The position numbers and the translations under genes are program-made. 13,292 nt of DNA from Bacillota bacterium (GTDB taxonomy: Bacteria > Bacillota > Clostridia > Christensenellales > Aristaeellaceae), in NCBI GenBank assembly GCA_023415145.1, contig JAEZLW010000070.1, forward strand, positions 1 to 13,292. The letters are read 5' to 3'. Positions 6,081-13,292 of the stretch are shown here, in pieces. How positions within the stretch are numbered: the stretch's first letter is position 1; the number at the start of each line of letters is the position of its first letter. Under the pieces are notes generated by a model that was not told where the DNA came from, did not search any database, and was given only the letters and a program-made list of their open reading frames with translations.

Positions 6081-6143
6081 GAGGCCACACGGAAGGAGGC
6101 CTCAATTTAGGAGGCCATAAGAAAGGAGGCGGAGTAGCAGGGC
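6081..6143 (+). promoter_or_regulatory. polC leader with a 15-nt periodic GAGGC array and tandem SD-like motifs
   Basis: Directly after the ispG stop, GAGGC recurs at 6081, 6096, 6111 and 6126, exactly 15 nt apart (first three copies GAGGCC). From the second copy on, each is preceded by AG or GG so that AGGAGG appears three times: 6095-6099 as GGAGG with A before it in the run AAGGAGG, 6110-6114 in TTAGGAGG and 6125-6129 in AAAGGAGG. The bases between the boxes are not conserved. The likely working ribosome site for polC is GGAG at 6131-6134, 9 nt before ATG 6144. The array could be a slipped duplication of a ribosome site or a stretch that holds ribosomes between ispG and polC. No promoter was recognised. 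Confidence 0.6.
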
Positions 6144-9100
6144 ATGGAATCCGGCCAGATGCTTGCGCAATTATACAAGGAATTGCCTGAATTGTCGGAA
6201 AAGCTCACGGTGGAACGGGTCGTTTACAAGCAGGCGGAAAACAAAATTTATATCTCCTTTCTTTCCCAGGTGCTGGTGGCCGAAAAAGCCTTCCTGCGCA
6301 TGGAATACCTAATCCGCAACATGTATCCCGGTACGCGCCTGGCCATTCGAGTGGCCAGTCCATCTTTGGCTCAGGACTTTTTGGAGAATATCAGCCATTA
6401 TAAACAGGTTTTTGTAGACTTCGTTACAAGGGCCCATCCTGCTTCCGCTACCTGGATCGGGGAGCTGGATTGGGAGGTGCAGTCCGGCCGGGTGGTGATC
6501 ACCTTCCCGGATGAGTTTTCGCTGCGCTTTATGCAGCGCGGCAACATATCCGACAAACTGGCTCAAGCGGTATGGGACATCTTCCGTATCCGTGTGCCTG
6601 TGGAACTGAGGGTACGTGGCAATCAGGAAGCAAGGCTGCAAACGCTTCGTCAGGAGCGGGAGCGGGAAGCGCAAATGCTGCGGGAGCTGGAGGCCTCCCG
6701 CTTGGCCTCAAGCCAGGGAGGGGAAGCTTTCAAAAACGGTTCTCCAAAACCGCCTGCCGCAAAAGAACAGGGTAAAGGCCAAGGCAGGCCGGAAGACAAA
6801 ATGCGGCCTATCAAGGGCCGCAGCATCGGTGACCCGCCTGTGCCCATCAGGGAACTGACCAACGACACGGGCCTTGTCACCGTCCAGGGGGACGTGATCA
6901 AGGTGGAGAAAAAGGAACTGAAAGGCGGCGAGATGCTGCTGGTATCCTTCATTCTCACCGACTATACATCATCCGTGCAGTGCAAAATCTTTTTCCGCTA
7001 CCGTAACAGATTCCGCAAAAAGGACGATGACGGCTCGGATACGCTGCCCATCACCCAGGAAGAGCGCATGGCTGTGATGGAAGCGGCGGACCGCATCAAG
7101 GACGGCATGGCGCTTAAGGTTCGCGGGGAATGCCTGTACGACAATTTTTCCAGAGAGGCAGCCATTACCGTTCGGGACATCATGCCCGTACAAAAGGAAG
7201 TGCGCCTGGACACCGCCAAGGAAAAGCGTGTGGAGCTGCACATGCACACCCAGATGAGCATGATGGATGCTACGGCTTCGGCTGCCGACCTGATTAAAAG
7301 AGCGGCCATGTGGGGCCATCCGGCGGTGGCCATTACCGATCATGGTGTGGTACAGGCCTTCCCGGCCGCTTTTACCGCGGCTGCAAAGAACAACATCAAG
7401 CTTATTCCCGGTGTGGAAATCTACCTCACCGACGAAGCGCAGATTGTGGCCGACGCCGATGAAAGGCTGCTGGATGCGCCGATTGTGGTGCTGGACTTTG
7501 AAACAACGGGCCTTGACACCAACCGGGAGCACGTGATTGAAATCGGCGCTGTCAAGCTGATGGGCGGCAGCGTGGTTGATTCCTTCGGCACACTGGTGAA
7601 TCCCGGCATGCCGCTAAAGCCCAAGATCACTGAAATTACCGGCATCACCGACATGATGCTCAGGGACAAGCAAGGCGCCGATACGGCCATTCCCCAACTG
7701 ATGGATTTTATCGGGGACTGCGCCGTTGCCGCGCACAATGCCAGCTTTGACATTTCCATGCTTCGCACGGAATTAAAGCGGCTGAACAGAACCTTTCAGG
7801 CGCCTCAAATCGATACCTTGTCCTTTGCCCGCAAGCTGTATCCGCAACTGAAAAGCCATCGCCTGGGGGCAGTATGCAAGGCGCTGGGCGTGTCATTGAA
7901 GGGTGCGCACCGCGCTGTGAACGATGCCGCCGCCACGGCCCAATGCCTGGCAAGGATGATGGAGGCTGCAAAGGAAAAGGGCGCGGTAAAGCTGTACGAG
8001 CTGAACTCCGTCATAACGGGCGGTGCGGTAGGGGACAGCTATCACGCCATATTGCTGGCTTCCACCCCAAAAGGCATGGAAAACCTGAACCGCATCGTAT
8101 CAGACGGCCATTTGAAGCATTTCCGGCGCGTGCCCCATGTGCCGAGGAATGTGCTGCAAAAATACCGGGAGGGGCTGATCGTAGGCTCCGCCTGCGAAGC
8201 GGGGGAGCTTTTCCAGGCCGTATTGCATGAAGCACCGGAAGAGGAGCTGCGCAAGACCGCCCGGTTTTATGATTACCTGGAGATACAGCCAGTTGGCAAC
8301 AATGCCTTTATGGTCAGGGAAGAGCGGGTGCCCGATGAGGAAGCGCTTCGTGACCTGAACCGCAAGATTGTTTCCCTGGGGGACAAGCTGGGCATACCTG
8401 TGGTAGCCACCGGCGATGTGCACTTTCTGGAGCCCCAGGATGCCATATTCCGTGCCATACTGCAGGCTGGACTGGATTACAAGGATTGCGACCAGCAGCC
8501 ACCCCTGCATTTTAAAACCACCCAGGAGATGTTGGAAGAGTTTTCCTACCTGGGCGATACAAAGTGCCGGGAAGTGGTCATCGGCAATCCCCAAAAAATT
8601 GCCGACAGGGTAGAGAAGCTGCAATTGTTTCCCAAGCATCCCAAGGGCGAGGAAACCTTTCAGCCATACTGGGAGGATGCAGCGGATACCGTGCAAAACA
8701 TGGCATGGGGAACAGCCCGAAAGCTGTATGGCGACGATTTGCCGGACATTATCGTGAAGCGGCTGGAAAAGGAACTGGGCTCCATCATCGGCTACGGCTT
8801 TGCCACACTGTACAACATCGCCCAGAAGCTGGTGAGCAAATCCCTGTCAGACGGCTATCTGGTAGGCTCCCGGGGTTCCGTAGGCTCTTCCTTTGTGGCT
8901 ACCATGTGCGGTATCACCGAGGTGAACCCCCTGCCGCCCCATTACCGCTGCATACATTGCCGCCAGGGTTTCTTTGATGTGAACAAGGAGCGGTACAAGG
9001 TGGGCGTCGACCTTCCGGACAAGGATTGCCCCATCTGCGGGCAAAGGCTGCGCAAGGACGGCTATGACATCCCCTTTGAGGTGTTCCTGGGCTTCAAGGG

Positions 9101-10538
9101 TGACAAGGTACCCGATATCGATTTGAACTTTTCCGGCGAATATCAGCCGCGTGCCCACGCTTACGTGGAAGAGCTGTTTGGCAAGGGCCATGTGTTCCGG
9201 GCCGGTACCATCTCCGCACTGGCGGAAAAAACGGCCTATGGCTATGTGAGCAAGTATTTGGAGGAGCGGGGCATCCAGGCCGGCAACGCGGAAAAGGAGC
9301 GGCTTGTGGCGGGTTGCGTGGGCGTTAAGCGCACCACAGGCCAGCATCCCGGCGGTATGGTGGTCTTGCCCACGGAATATGAAATCTATCAGTTCACCGC
9401 CATCCAGCATCCGGCGGACGATGTGGGCAGCGAGACCATCACCACCCACTATGACTTCAGCTCCATGCATGATATTCTGGTCAAGCTGGACATCCTGGGC
9501 CACGACGATCCCACCATGATCCACCTGCTGGAGGAATTGACCCATATCCCGTATCAGGAAATTCCCCTGGATGACAAGGCAGTCATGTCGCTGTTCACAA
9601 GCCCCAAGGCTCTTGGCGTTGATCCCGATGGGCTGGGTTGTTCTACGGGCACATTGGGCATCCCGGAATTCGGCACGGGCTTTGTTCGCCAGATGCTGGA
9701 GGATACAAAGCCTTCTACCATGGAAGAACTCATCCGCCTTTCGGGCCTCAGCCACGGTACCGACGTGTGGCTGGGCAACGCCAAGGACCTCATTACCTCC
9801 GGCACCGCCACGCTTTCCCAGTGTATCTGTACCCGTGACGACATCATGAACTACCTCATATCCAAGGGTGTGCAAAGCAAAATGGCCTTTGATACCATGG
9901 AAAGCGTGCGCAAGGGCAAGGGCTTGAAACCCGAGATGGAAGAAGCCATGAACGCAGCCTCCGTGCCGGAATGGTTTATCGACAGCTGCAAAAAGATCAA
10001 GTACATGTTCCCCAAGGGCCACGCCGTGGCCTATGTGACCATGGCTTTGCGGGTGGGCTGGTACAAGGTGCATCAGCCGCTGGCCTACTATGCCGCCTAC
10101 TTCACCGTTCGCGGCGATGGGTTTGACGGGGCCAGGATGCTCCTTGGCGCTGATGTGATCCGCGGCATTTTGAAAAGCTATAAGGAGCAGGAGCAGAAGC
10201 TGACCGAAAAGGAAAAGGACGAGATCACCGCATTGGAACTGGTGCTTGAAATGCACATGCGGGGAATCTCCTTCCTGCCTGCCGACCTGTACAAAAGCGA
10301 CTCCAAGCGTTTTTTGATGGAGGACGGAATGCTTCGGGTGCCTTTCATTTCTCTGGGCGGTTTGGGCGAGGCGGCGGCGGAAGCCATCATCAGGGAGCGG
10401 GCTACACCTTTTTTGTCCATTGAGGATTTGAAAAACAGGGCGCACTTGTCCAGCGCCGTGATTGAGCTGTTGCGGGAACACGGGTGCTTGAATGGCATGA
10501 CGGAGACCAGCCAGATGACGCTGTTCAACTTCTTGTGA
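6144..10538 (+). CDS. polC: DNA polymerase III alpha subunit, PolC type
   Basis: PolC is the main replicative polymerase of low-GC Gram-positives, with proofreading in the same chain. At 1464 residues it is close to the 1437 of B. subtilis. Order of parts: N-terminal domain to about residue 170, a charged Pro/Lys linker, an OB fold (about 230-345), then a PHP domain (ELHMHTQMS with His366 and His368; TDH at 398-400). It is split by a DEDDh exonuclease with Asp451, Glu453, Asp536, His589 and Asp594. The polymerase core follows. It has a zinc knuckle (Cys936, Cys939, Cys962, Cys965) and palm aspartates Asp991 and Asp993 in VPDIDLNFSGEY, with Asp1116 in KLDILGHDD as the likely third. The end QMTLF (1457-1461) matches the beta-clamp binding motif. 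All key residues are present. Transcription probably continues from ispG and stops at the hairpin 15 nt downstream. Confidence 0.98.
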   Translation: MESGQMLAQLYKELPELSEKLTVERVVYKQAENKIYISFLSQVLVAEKAFLRMEYLIRNMYPGTRLAIRVASPSLAQDFLENISHYKQVFVDFVTRAHPASATWIGELDWEVQSGRVVITFPDEFSLRFMQRGNISDKLAQAVWDIFRIRVPVELRVRGNQEARLQTLRQEREREAQMLRELEASRLASSQGGEAFKNGSPKPPAAKEQGKGQGRPEDKMRPIKGRSIGDPPVPIRELTNDTGLVTVQGDVIKVEKKELKGGEMLLVSFILTDYTSSVQCKIFFRYRNRFRKKDDDGSDTLPITQEERMAVMEAADRIKDGMALKVRGECLYDNFSREAAITVRDIMPVQKEVRLDTAKEKRVELHMHTQMSMMDATASAADLIKRAAMWGHPAVAITDHGVVQAFPAAFTAAAKNNIKLIPGVEIYLTDEAQIVADADERLLDAPIVVLDFETTGLDTNREHVIEIGAVKLMGGSVVDSFGTLVNPGMPLKPKITEITGITDMMLRDKQGADTAIPQLMDFIGDCAVAAHNASFDISMLRTELKRLNRTFQAPQIDTLSFARKLYPQLKSHRLGAVCKALGVSLKGAHRAVNDAAATAQCLARMMEAAKEKGAVKLYELNSVITGGAVGDSYHAILLASTPKGMENLNRIVSDGHLKHFRRVPHVPRNVLQKYREGLIVGSACEAGELFQAVLHEAPEEELRKTARFYDYLEIQPVGNNAFMVREERVPDEEALRDLNRKIVSLGDKLGIPVVATGDVHFLEPQDAIFRAILQAGLDYKDCDQQPPLHFKTTQEMLEEFSYLGDTKCREVVIGNPQKIADRVEKLQLFPKHPKGEETFQPYWEDAADTVQNMAWGTARKLYGDDLPDIIVKRLEKELGSIIGYGFATLYNIAQKLVSKSLSDGYLVGSRGSVGSSFVATMCGITEVNPLPPHYRCIHCRQGFFDVNKERYKVGVDLPDKDCPICGQRLRKDGYDIPFEVFLGFKGDKVPDIDLNFSGEYQPRAHAYVEELFGKGHVFRAGTISALAEKTAYGYVSKYLEERGIQAGNAEKERLVAGCVGVKRTTGQHPGGMVVLPTEYEIYQFTAIQHPADDVGSETITTHYDFSSMHDILVKLDILGHDDPTMIHLLEELTHIPYQEIPLDDKAVMSLFTSPKALGVDPDGLGCSTGTLGIPEFGTGFVRQMLEDTKPSTMEELIRLSGLSHGTDVWLGNAKDLITSGTATLSQCICTRDDIMNYLISKGVQSKMAFDTMESVRKGKGLKPEMEEAMNAASVPEWFIDSCKKIKYMFPKGHAVAYVTMALRVGWYKVHQPLAYYAAYFTVRGDGFDGARMLLGADVIRGILKSYKEQEQKLTEKEKDEITALELVLEMHMRGISFLPADLYKSDSKRFLMEDGMLRVPFISLGGLGEAAAEAIIRERATPFLSIEDLKNRAHLSSAVIELLREHGCLNGMTETSQMTLFNFL

Positions 10539-10552
10539 TTGTGGAATGTATG

Positions 10553-10588
10553 AAAAAAGGCGGAGGGATGAATGTCCTTCCGCTTTTT
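10553..10588. terminator. Bidirectional intrinsic terminator between polC and holA
   Basis: An A-run and GGCGGAGGGA (10553-10568) pair with TCCTTCCGC and a T-run (10575-10588), with one bulged G and one G-T wobble. Read on the plus strand, the stem ends in CTTTTTGGG, 15 nt after the polC stop. Read on the minus strand it ends in CCTTTTTTCA, about 40 nt after the holA stop. The minus-strand T-run is the better one. The two converging transcripts therefore share one hairpin. Confidence 0.8.
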
Positions 10589-10629
10589 GGGCTTCTTGAT
10601 GTGCCAAAGCTTGGGATTTATAGTATACA

Positions 10630-11703
10630 CTATACCTTGGTAAAGGTTACGTCCTCCATGTCTCCAGCTTTTAATCGTGACAACAGCAGCATCACCCGTT
10701 CCACAGAACCTTCCTCCGCCATGCGGCCGGATTTCACAGAGAATTCCGTATCCACGCAAAGAGCTATGGCGTTTTTAAGTTGATCTGCAGTATATGCTGC
10801 CGCCTGCTTTGACGCCCGGTCCACGGCGAAGGGGGGGATGCCAAGGCGGCTTTTGATATCCATGGGCGAAGCGCCGCTTTCCTTGAGCGTTTTGTAATGG
10901 AATAGAATGCGGTACTGCCGCATGATCATGGCGAGAATAGCAAACCGGCTGCCCCCGGTGCGAAGCATGTTTTCAAACAGGCTGAAGGCCTGGGGCGTTT
11001 TGCCTTCCACCAGGGCATCCACCATGTCAAATACCGATGCTTCCAGGGAACGGGTGGCTACCGCCTGAATATCCTCCGCCGTTACCTGCGCACGCTCTCC
11101 CGTATGGGCGGCCAGTTTTTCCATTTCACCCTTCAGTAACGCGGCGTCCTTGCCTACTGTGAAGGCAAGGTTGGAAGCCACGGCATAGGACATTTCCTTG
11201 CCCAATGAGCGCATGGTCTGCAAAATCCATTTGTTTAATTCCTCACTGTCCAGCGTATCAAAAAGGACGATGGCTCCGTGCTTTTTGATGGCGCCGTACA
11301 ATTTCCTCCGGGCATCGGCCTTGCCCCTTTCATAAAATACCAGGCATGTGGAAGATGGTATGTCGGCCAGATAGTCACAAAACCCTTGGGTTTGGTCGTT
11401 CTCTGCCGGCCCTTCCTCCCCTTCTTCGCTGCCCTTGCGGGATGGGCGCAAAAGGGCGCATTCCTTGACCAATACAAGCCGCTTGTCCGCCATAAAGGGC
11501 ATCGTTTCTGCTGCGGCCTTCAAAACCTGCAAGGAGGGGTTTTCCAGCGCCGTTTCATTCAATGCCTCCAGCCCGGATGGCAGCAAGGCTTTGCGAAGCT
11601 GCTCCAGCGCCGTTTGCTTGATGTACTCCTCAACGCCCTCCATCAAATACAGGGAGCTGATTTTACCGGCTTTTAGAACCTTGAAAAAATCCGTATGGTT
11701 CAT
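10630..11703 (-). CDS. holA: DNA polymerase III delta subunit (clamp loader)
   Basis: HolA (delta) is the clamp-loader subunit that opens the beta sliding clamp. The 357-residue protein begins with the usual FFKVLKAGKISSLYLMEGVE, where the YLMEGVEEYIKQ stretch replaces a working P-loop, as in other delta proteins. Further family signs are FMADKRLVLVKEC, LVFYERGKADARRKLYGAI, the AAA+ lid segment VGKDAALLKGEMEKLA, and the C-terminal collar with ASVFDMVDALVEGK, RQYRILFHYKTLKE and GIPPFAVDRASKQAA. A short acidic insert around residues 92-105 (KGSEEGEEGPAEND) is not conserved as far as I know. AAAGGAG (complement of 11711-11717) lies 7 nt before the ATG and overlaps the last codons of comEC. This gives tight coupling, and the comEC-holA order is common in Bacillota. 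The usual third gene rpsT is not here. Confidence 0.93.
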   Translation of the reverse strand: MNHTDFFKVLKAGKISSLYLMEGVEEYIKQTALEQLRKALLPSGLEALNETALENPSLQVLKAAAETMPFMADKRLVLVKECALLRPSRKGSEEGEEGPAENDQTQGFCDYLADIPSSTCLVFYERGKADARRKLYGAIKKHGAIVLFDTLDSEELNKWILQTMRSLGKEMSYAVASNLAFTVGKDAALLKGEMEKLAAHTGERAQVTAEDIQAVATRSLEASVFDMVDALVEGKTPQAFSLFENMLRTGGSRFAILAMIMRQYRILFHYKTLKESGASPMDIKSRLGIPPFAVDRASKQAAAYTADQLKNAIALCVDTEFSVKSGRMAEEGSVERVMLLLSRLKAGDMEDVTFTKV

Positions 11704-11707
11704 TTTG

Positions 11708-13292
11708 CTACTCCTTTATGAAGGGATGAACCTGCCATCTACCGCCCTTTACAAGCAATGTAACAGCTCCCGATTGATCTGTTCTGTACACCGGGATTTT
11801 TAGCTTATCCAATCTATCCAATGTTTTTATGGAGGGATGCGATTTAAGCCCGGAGCAGCTGAGCAGTGCCATCTGCGGGTCGACTGCCATCAGAAAGTCA
11901 TCATAAGTGCTGTTTGCGCTGCCATGGTGGGGAACCTTCAAAACATCCGCTTTCATGGCGGCATACTTTTCATATTCCCCGGTAATATCACCGGTGGCCA
12001 AGAGGCTTACATTTTCCATTTGCAGGAGGGAAACCAGGGAGGAATGGTTGGCGTCCTGCCCTGACCGGACCGTTCCCGCCCGGGGCCATAACACAGTCAG
12101 TTCGGTACGAGGGCTTGTCAGTTTGTCCCCTTCATGCAGTGTTTTGACGGGAACACCGGCAGCCCGAATAACAGACAACTGCATCAACCCTTCCGCATCC
12201 GGCAGAGCAGCTTCCGCTCCTTCCGGGATGTACACGCAACGAATACTGATTTCATTCTCCAAAAGCCGAGCAAGACCGCCGGCGTGATCCAGGTGCAGGT
12301 GCGAAAGGATCAGCGCGTCCACGCTTCTTCCCTCACCGCGCAAGTAATCAGTCACTTCCGATCCCGTTCCCCCCGTGTCAATCACGGCGGTGTACTTCCC
12401 ATCTTCAAGGATGGCGGCATCCGCGTCGCCTGCGCTGAGCTGAATGTAACGGACATCATGGTTTGCATAGGCCAGACTGCCGAACAGTGCAAATACCGCC
12501 GCAGCAAAAATCAAAAACAACCGCCGTCTGCCCCTAAAAAGAACGTAAGGGGAAAGCAGCAAAAGGATGGCGGTAATCCCCAGGATGACCGGCAGGGTGG
12601 GGGAGGGCACTTTCACCGCCATGCCGGGGACATCCGCCGCAAGGCCGACCATGGTCAGCAATACATCAGCAAGCCATCCGGCTATCGTGCCGGCCGCATG
12701 GCCAATCATGCCCAGCGGGCTTAATATCAGCGCTAGCAGGAAAGCAGGCATCAATACCGCTACATATGGAATCACCAGCAGATTTACGAAAATGCCCAGC
12801 AGGGAAATTTCTTGATACCAAACAGCCATCGGAAGCGCTACGCCGATCTGGGCAGTGATGCCCAATGCGGGCAGAGCTTTGATGCTTTGCCATTGCCTGT
12901 GAAGAAACTGCCGGATAGGTTCATGTACTCTGTGATTTTTACCGGGGAAACGCTTTTTCTGCCATTTTAGCAGCGGCTCACCCAAAATCAGCATGGCGGT
13001 CACGGCACCAAAGGAAAGCTGAAAACCGGAAGAGAGAAGCTCCAGCGGCTTGAACAGCAAAAGAAAGAGGATGGCAGCTGATATGGAGGTAAGGGGATCG
13101 TACGCCCGCCCCTTCAGTCTTGCGATAAGAAAGGATAGCAGCATGAGCGACGAGCGAAGCACCGGCGCGCTCATGCCCACCAGCCAGCAATAGGCGGCCA
13201 GAAAGACGGCCACAATGAAAAAGCGCGCTTTCGGGCTGACTTTGAACAATCGTAACAGCCACACAGCCATGGCGGCCAGGTAGGCCACATGC
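11708..13292 (-). CDS. comEC: ComEC/Rec2 DNA-uptake channel, N-terminus cut by window edge
   Basis: ComEC is the membrane channel that carries single-stranded DNA into the cell in natural transformation. About 527 C-terminal residues are visible and the frame stays open to the window edge. The B. subtilis protein has 776, so roughly 250 are missing, including the N-terminal OB-like domain. The visible part starts inside the competence membrane domain, with many hydrophobic helices and the block GMSAPVLRSSLMLLSFLIAR. A metallo-beta-lactamase-like domain begins around IQLSAGDADAAILEDGKYTA. It has the metal motif SHLHLDHAGG (complement of about 12281-12306), LLATGDITGEYE and VPHHGSANSTYDDF, then SCSGLKSHPS. 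Both domains are intact where visible. The stop is 4 nt before holA. Presence of comEC alone does not show that the strain is transformable, because it is widespread in Clostridia. Confidence 0.95.
   Translation of the reverse strand, partial: HVAYLAAMAVWLLRLFKVSPKARFFIVAVFLAAYCWLVGMSAPVLRSSLMLLSFLIARLKGRAYDPLTSISAAILFLLLFKPLELLSSGFQLSFGAVTAMLILGEPLLKWQKKRFPGKNHRVHEPIRQFLHRQWQSIKALPALGITAQIGVALPMAVWYQEISLLGIFVNLLVIPYVAVLMPAFLLALILSPLGMIGHAAGTIAGWLADVLLTMVGLAADVPGMAVKVPSPTLPVILGITAILLLLSPYVLFRGRRRLFLIFAAAVFALFGSLAYANHDVRYIQLSAGDADAAILEDGKYTAVIDTGGTGSEVTDYLRGEGRSVDALILSHLHLDHAGGLARLLENEISIRCVYIPEGAEAALPDAEGLMQLSVIRAAGVPVKTLHEGDKLTSPRTELTVLWPRAGTVRSGQDANHSSLVSLLQMENVSLLATGDITGEYEKYAAMKADVLKVPHHGSANSTYDDFLMAVDPQMALLSCSGLKSHPSIKTLDRLDKLKIPVYRTDQSGAVTLLVKGGRWQVHPFIKE

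Noticed and set aside
6081..6130. CRISPR-like repeat array
   Set aside because: Units are only 15 nt with a 5-6-nt conserved core and variable remainder, and no cas gene is present.
5585..6190. 201-codon plus-strand frame overlapping ispG and the polC leader
   Set aside because: Out of frame with ispG and very rich in Gly and Arg. It stays open through the 15-nt array only because the array period is a multiple of three.
8847..10607. 586-codon open frame on the minus strand inside polC
   Set aside because: It is antisense to the polymerase core with all catalytic residues, has a His/Gln/Ala-rich composition with no recognisable domain, and is the type of long shadow frame that biased codon use produces.
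10619..10634. Palindrome TATAGTATACACTATA at the holA stop
   Set aside because: A 6-bp AT-rich stem overlapping the stop codon. The terminator further on explains the end of the transcript, and there is no sign of an operator role here.

Overview
The window is a stretch of chromosome from a Bacillota bacterium, most likely class Clostridia. The evidence is a Gram-positive PolC-type DNA polymerase III, a complete frr-uppS-cdsA-dxr-rseP-ispG-polC gene order, and moderately high GC (roughly mid-50s by eye). No transposase, integrase, phage gene, CRISPR array, tRNA or rRNA was seen. The species cannot be named from this sequence.

Positions 1-2399 hold the end of frr (ribosome recycling), a small PASTA-like gene of unknown function, uppS (undecaprenyl diphosphate synthase) and cdsA (CDP-diacylglycerol synthase), all on the plus strand. 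Positions 2400-2765 are a non-coding gap packed with at least eight inverted repeats. It looks like a dispersed palindromic element or a structured leader in front of dxr. Positions 2766-6080 hold dxr and ispG, two enzymes of the MEP isoprenoid pathway, on either side of the site-2 protease rseP. Positions 6081-6143 are a short leader with an exact 15-nt period and three AGGAGG motifs. PolC, the replicative polymerase, fills 6144-10538. A hairpin at 10553-10588 can terminate transcription from both sides. Beyond it, comEC (5' end outside the window) and holA form a minus-strand pair that converges on polC.

The plus-strand block joins translation (frr), phospholipid precursor synthesis (cdsA), isoprenoid supply and the lipid carrier made from it (dxr, ispG, uppS), membrane proteolysis (rseP) and replication (polC). 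The minus-strand block joins DNA uptake (comEC) and the clamp-loader delta subunit (holA).

Most of the window is ordinary core genome. The parts that deserve a second look are the hairpin-dense gap before dxr, the 15-nt SD-like array before polC, the small gene between frr and uppS, and an apparent Arg-to-Val change at a substrate-binding position of UppS. I found no convincing new multi-gene system.
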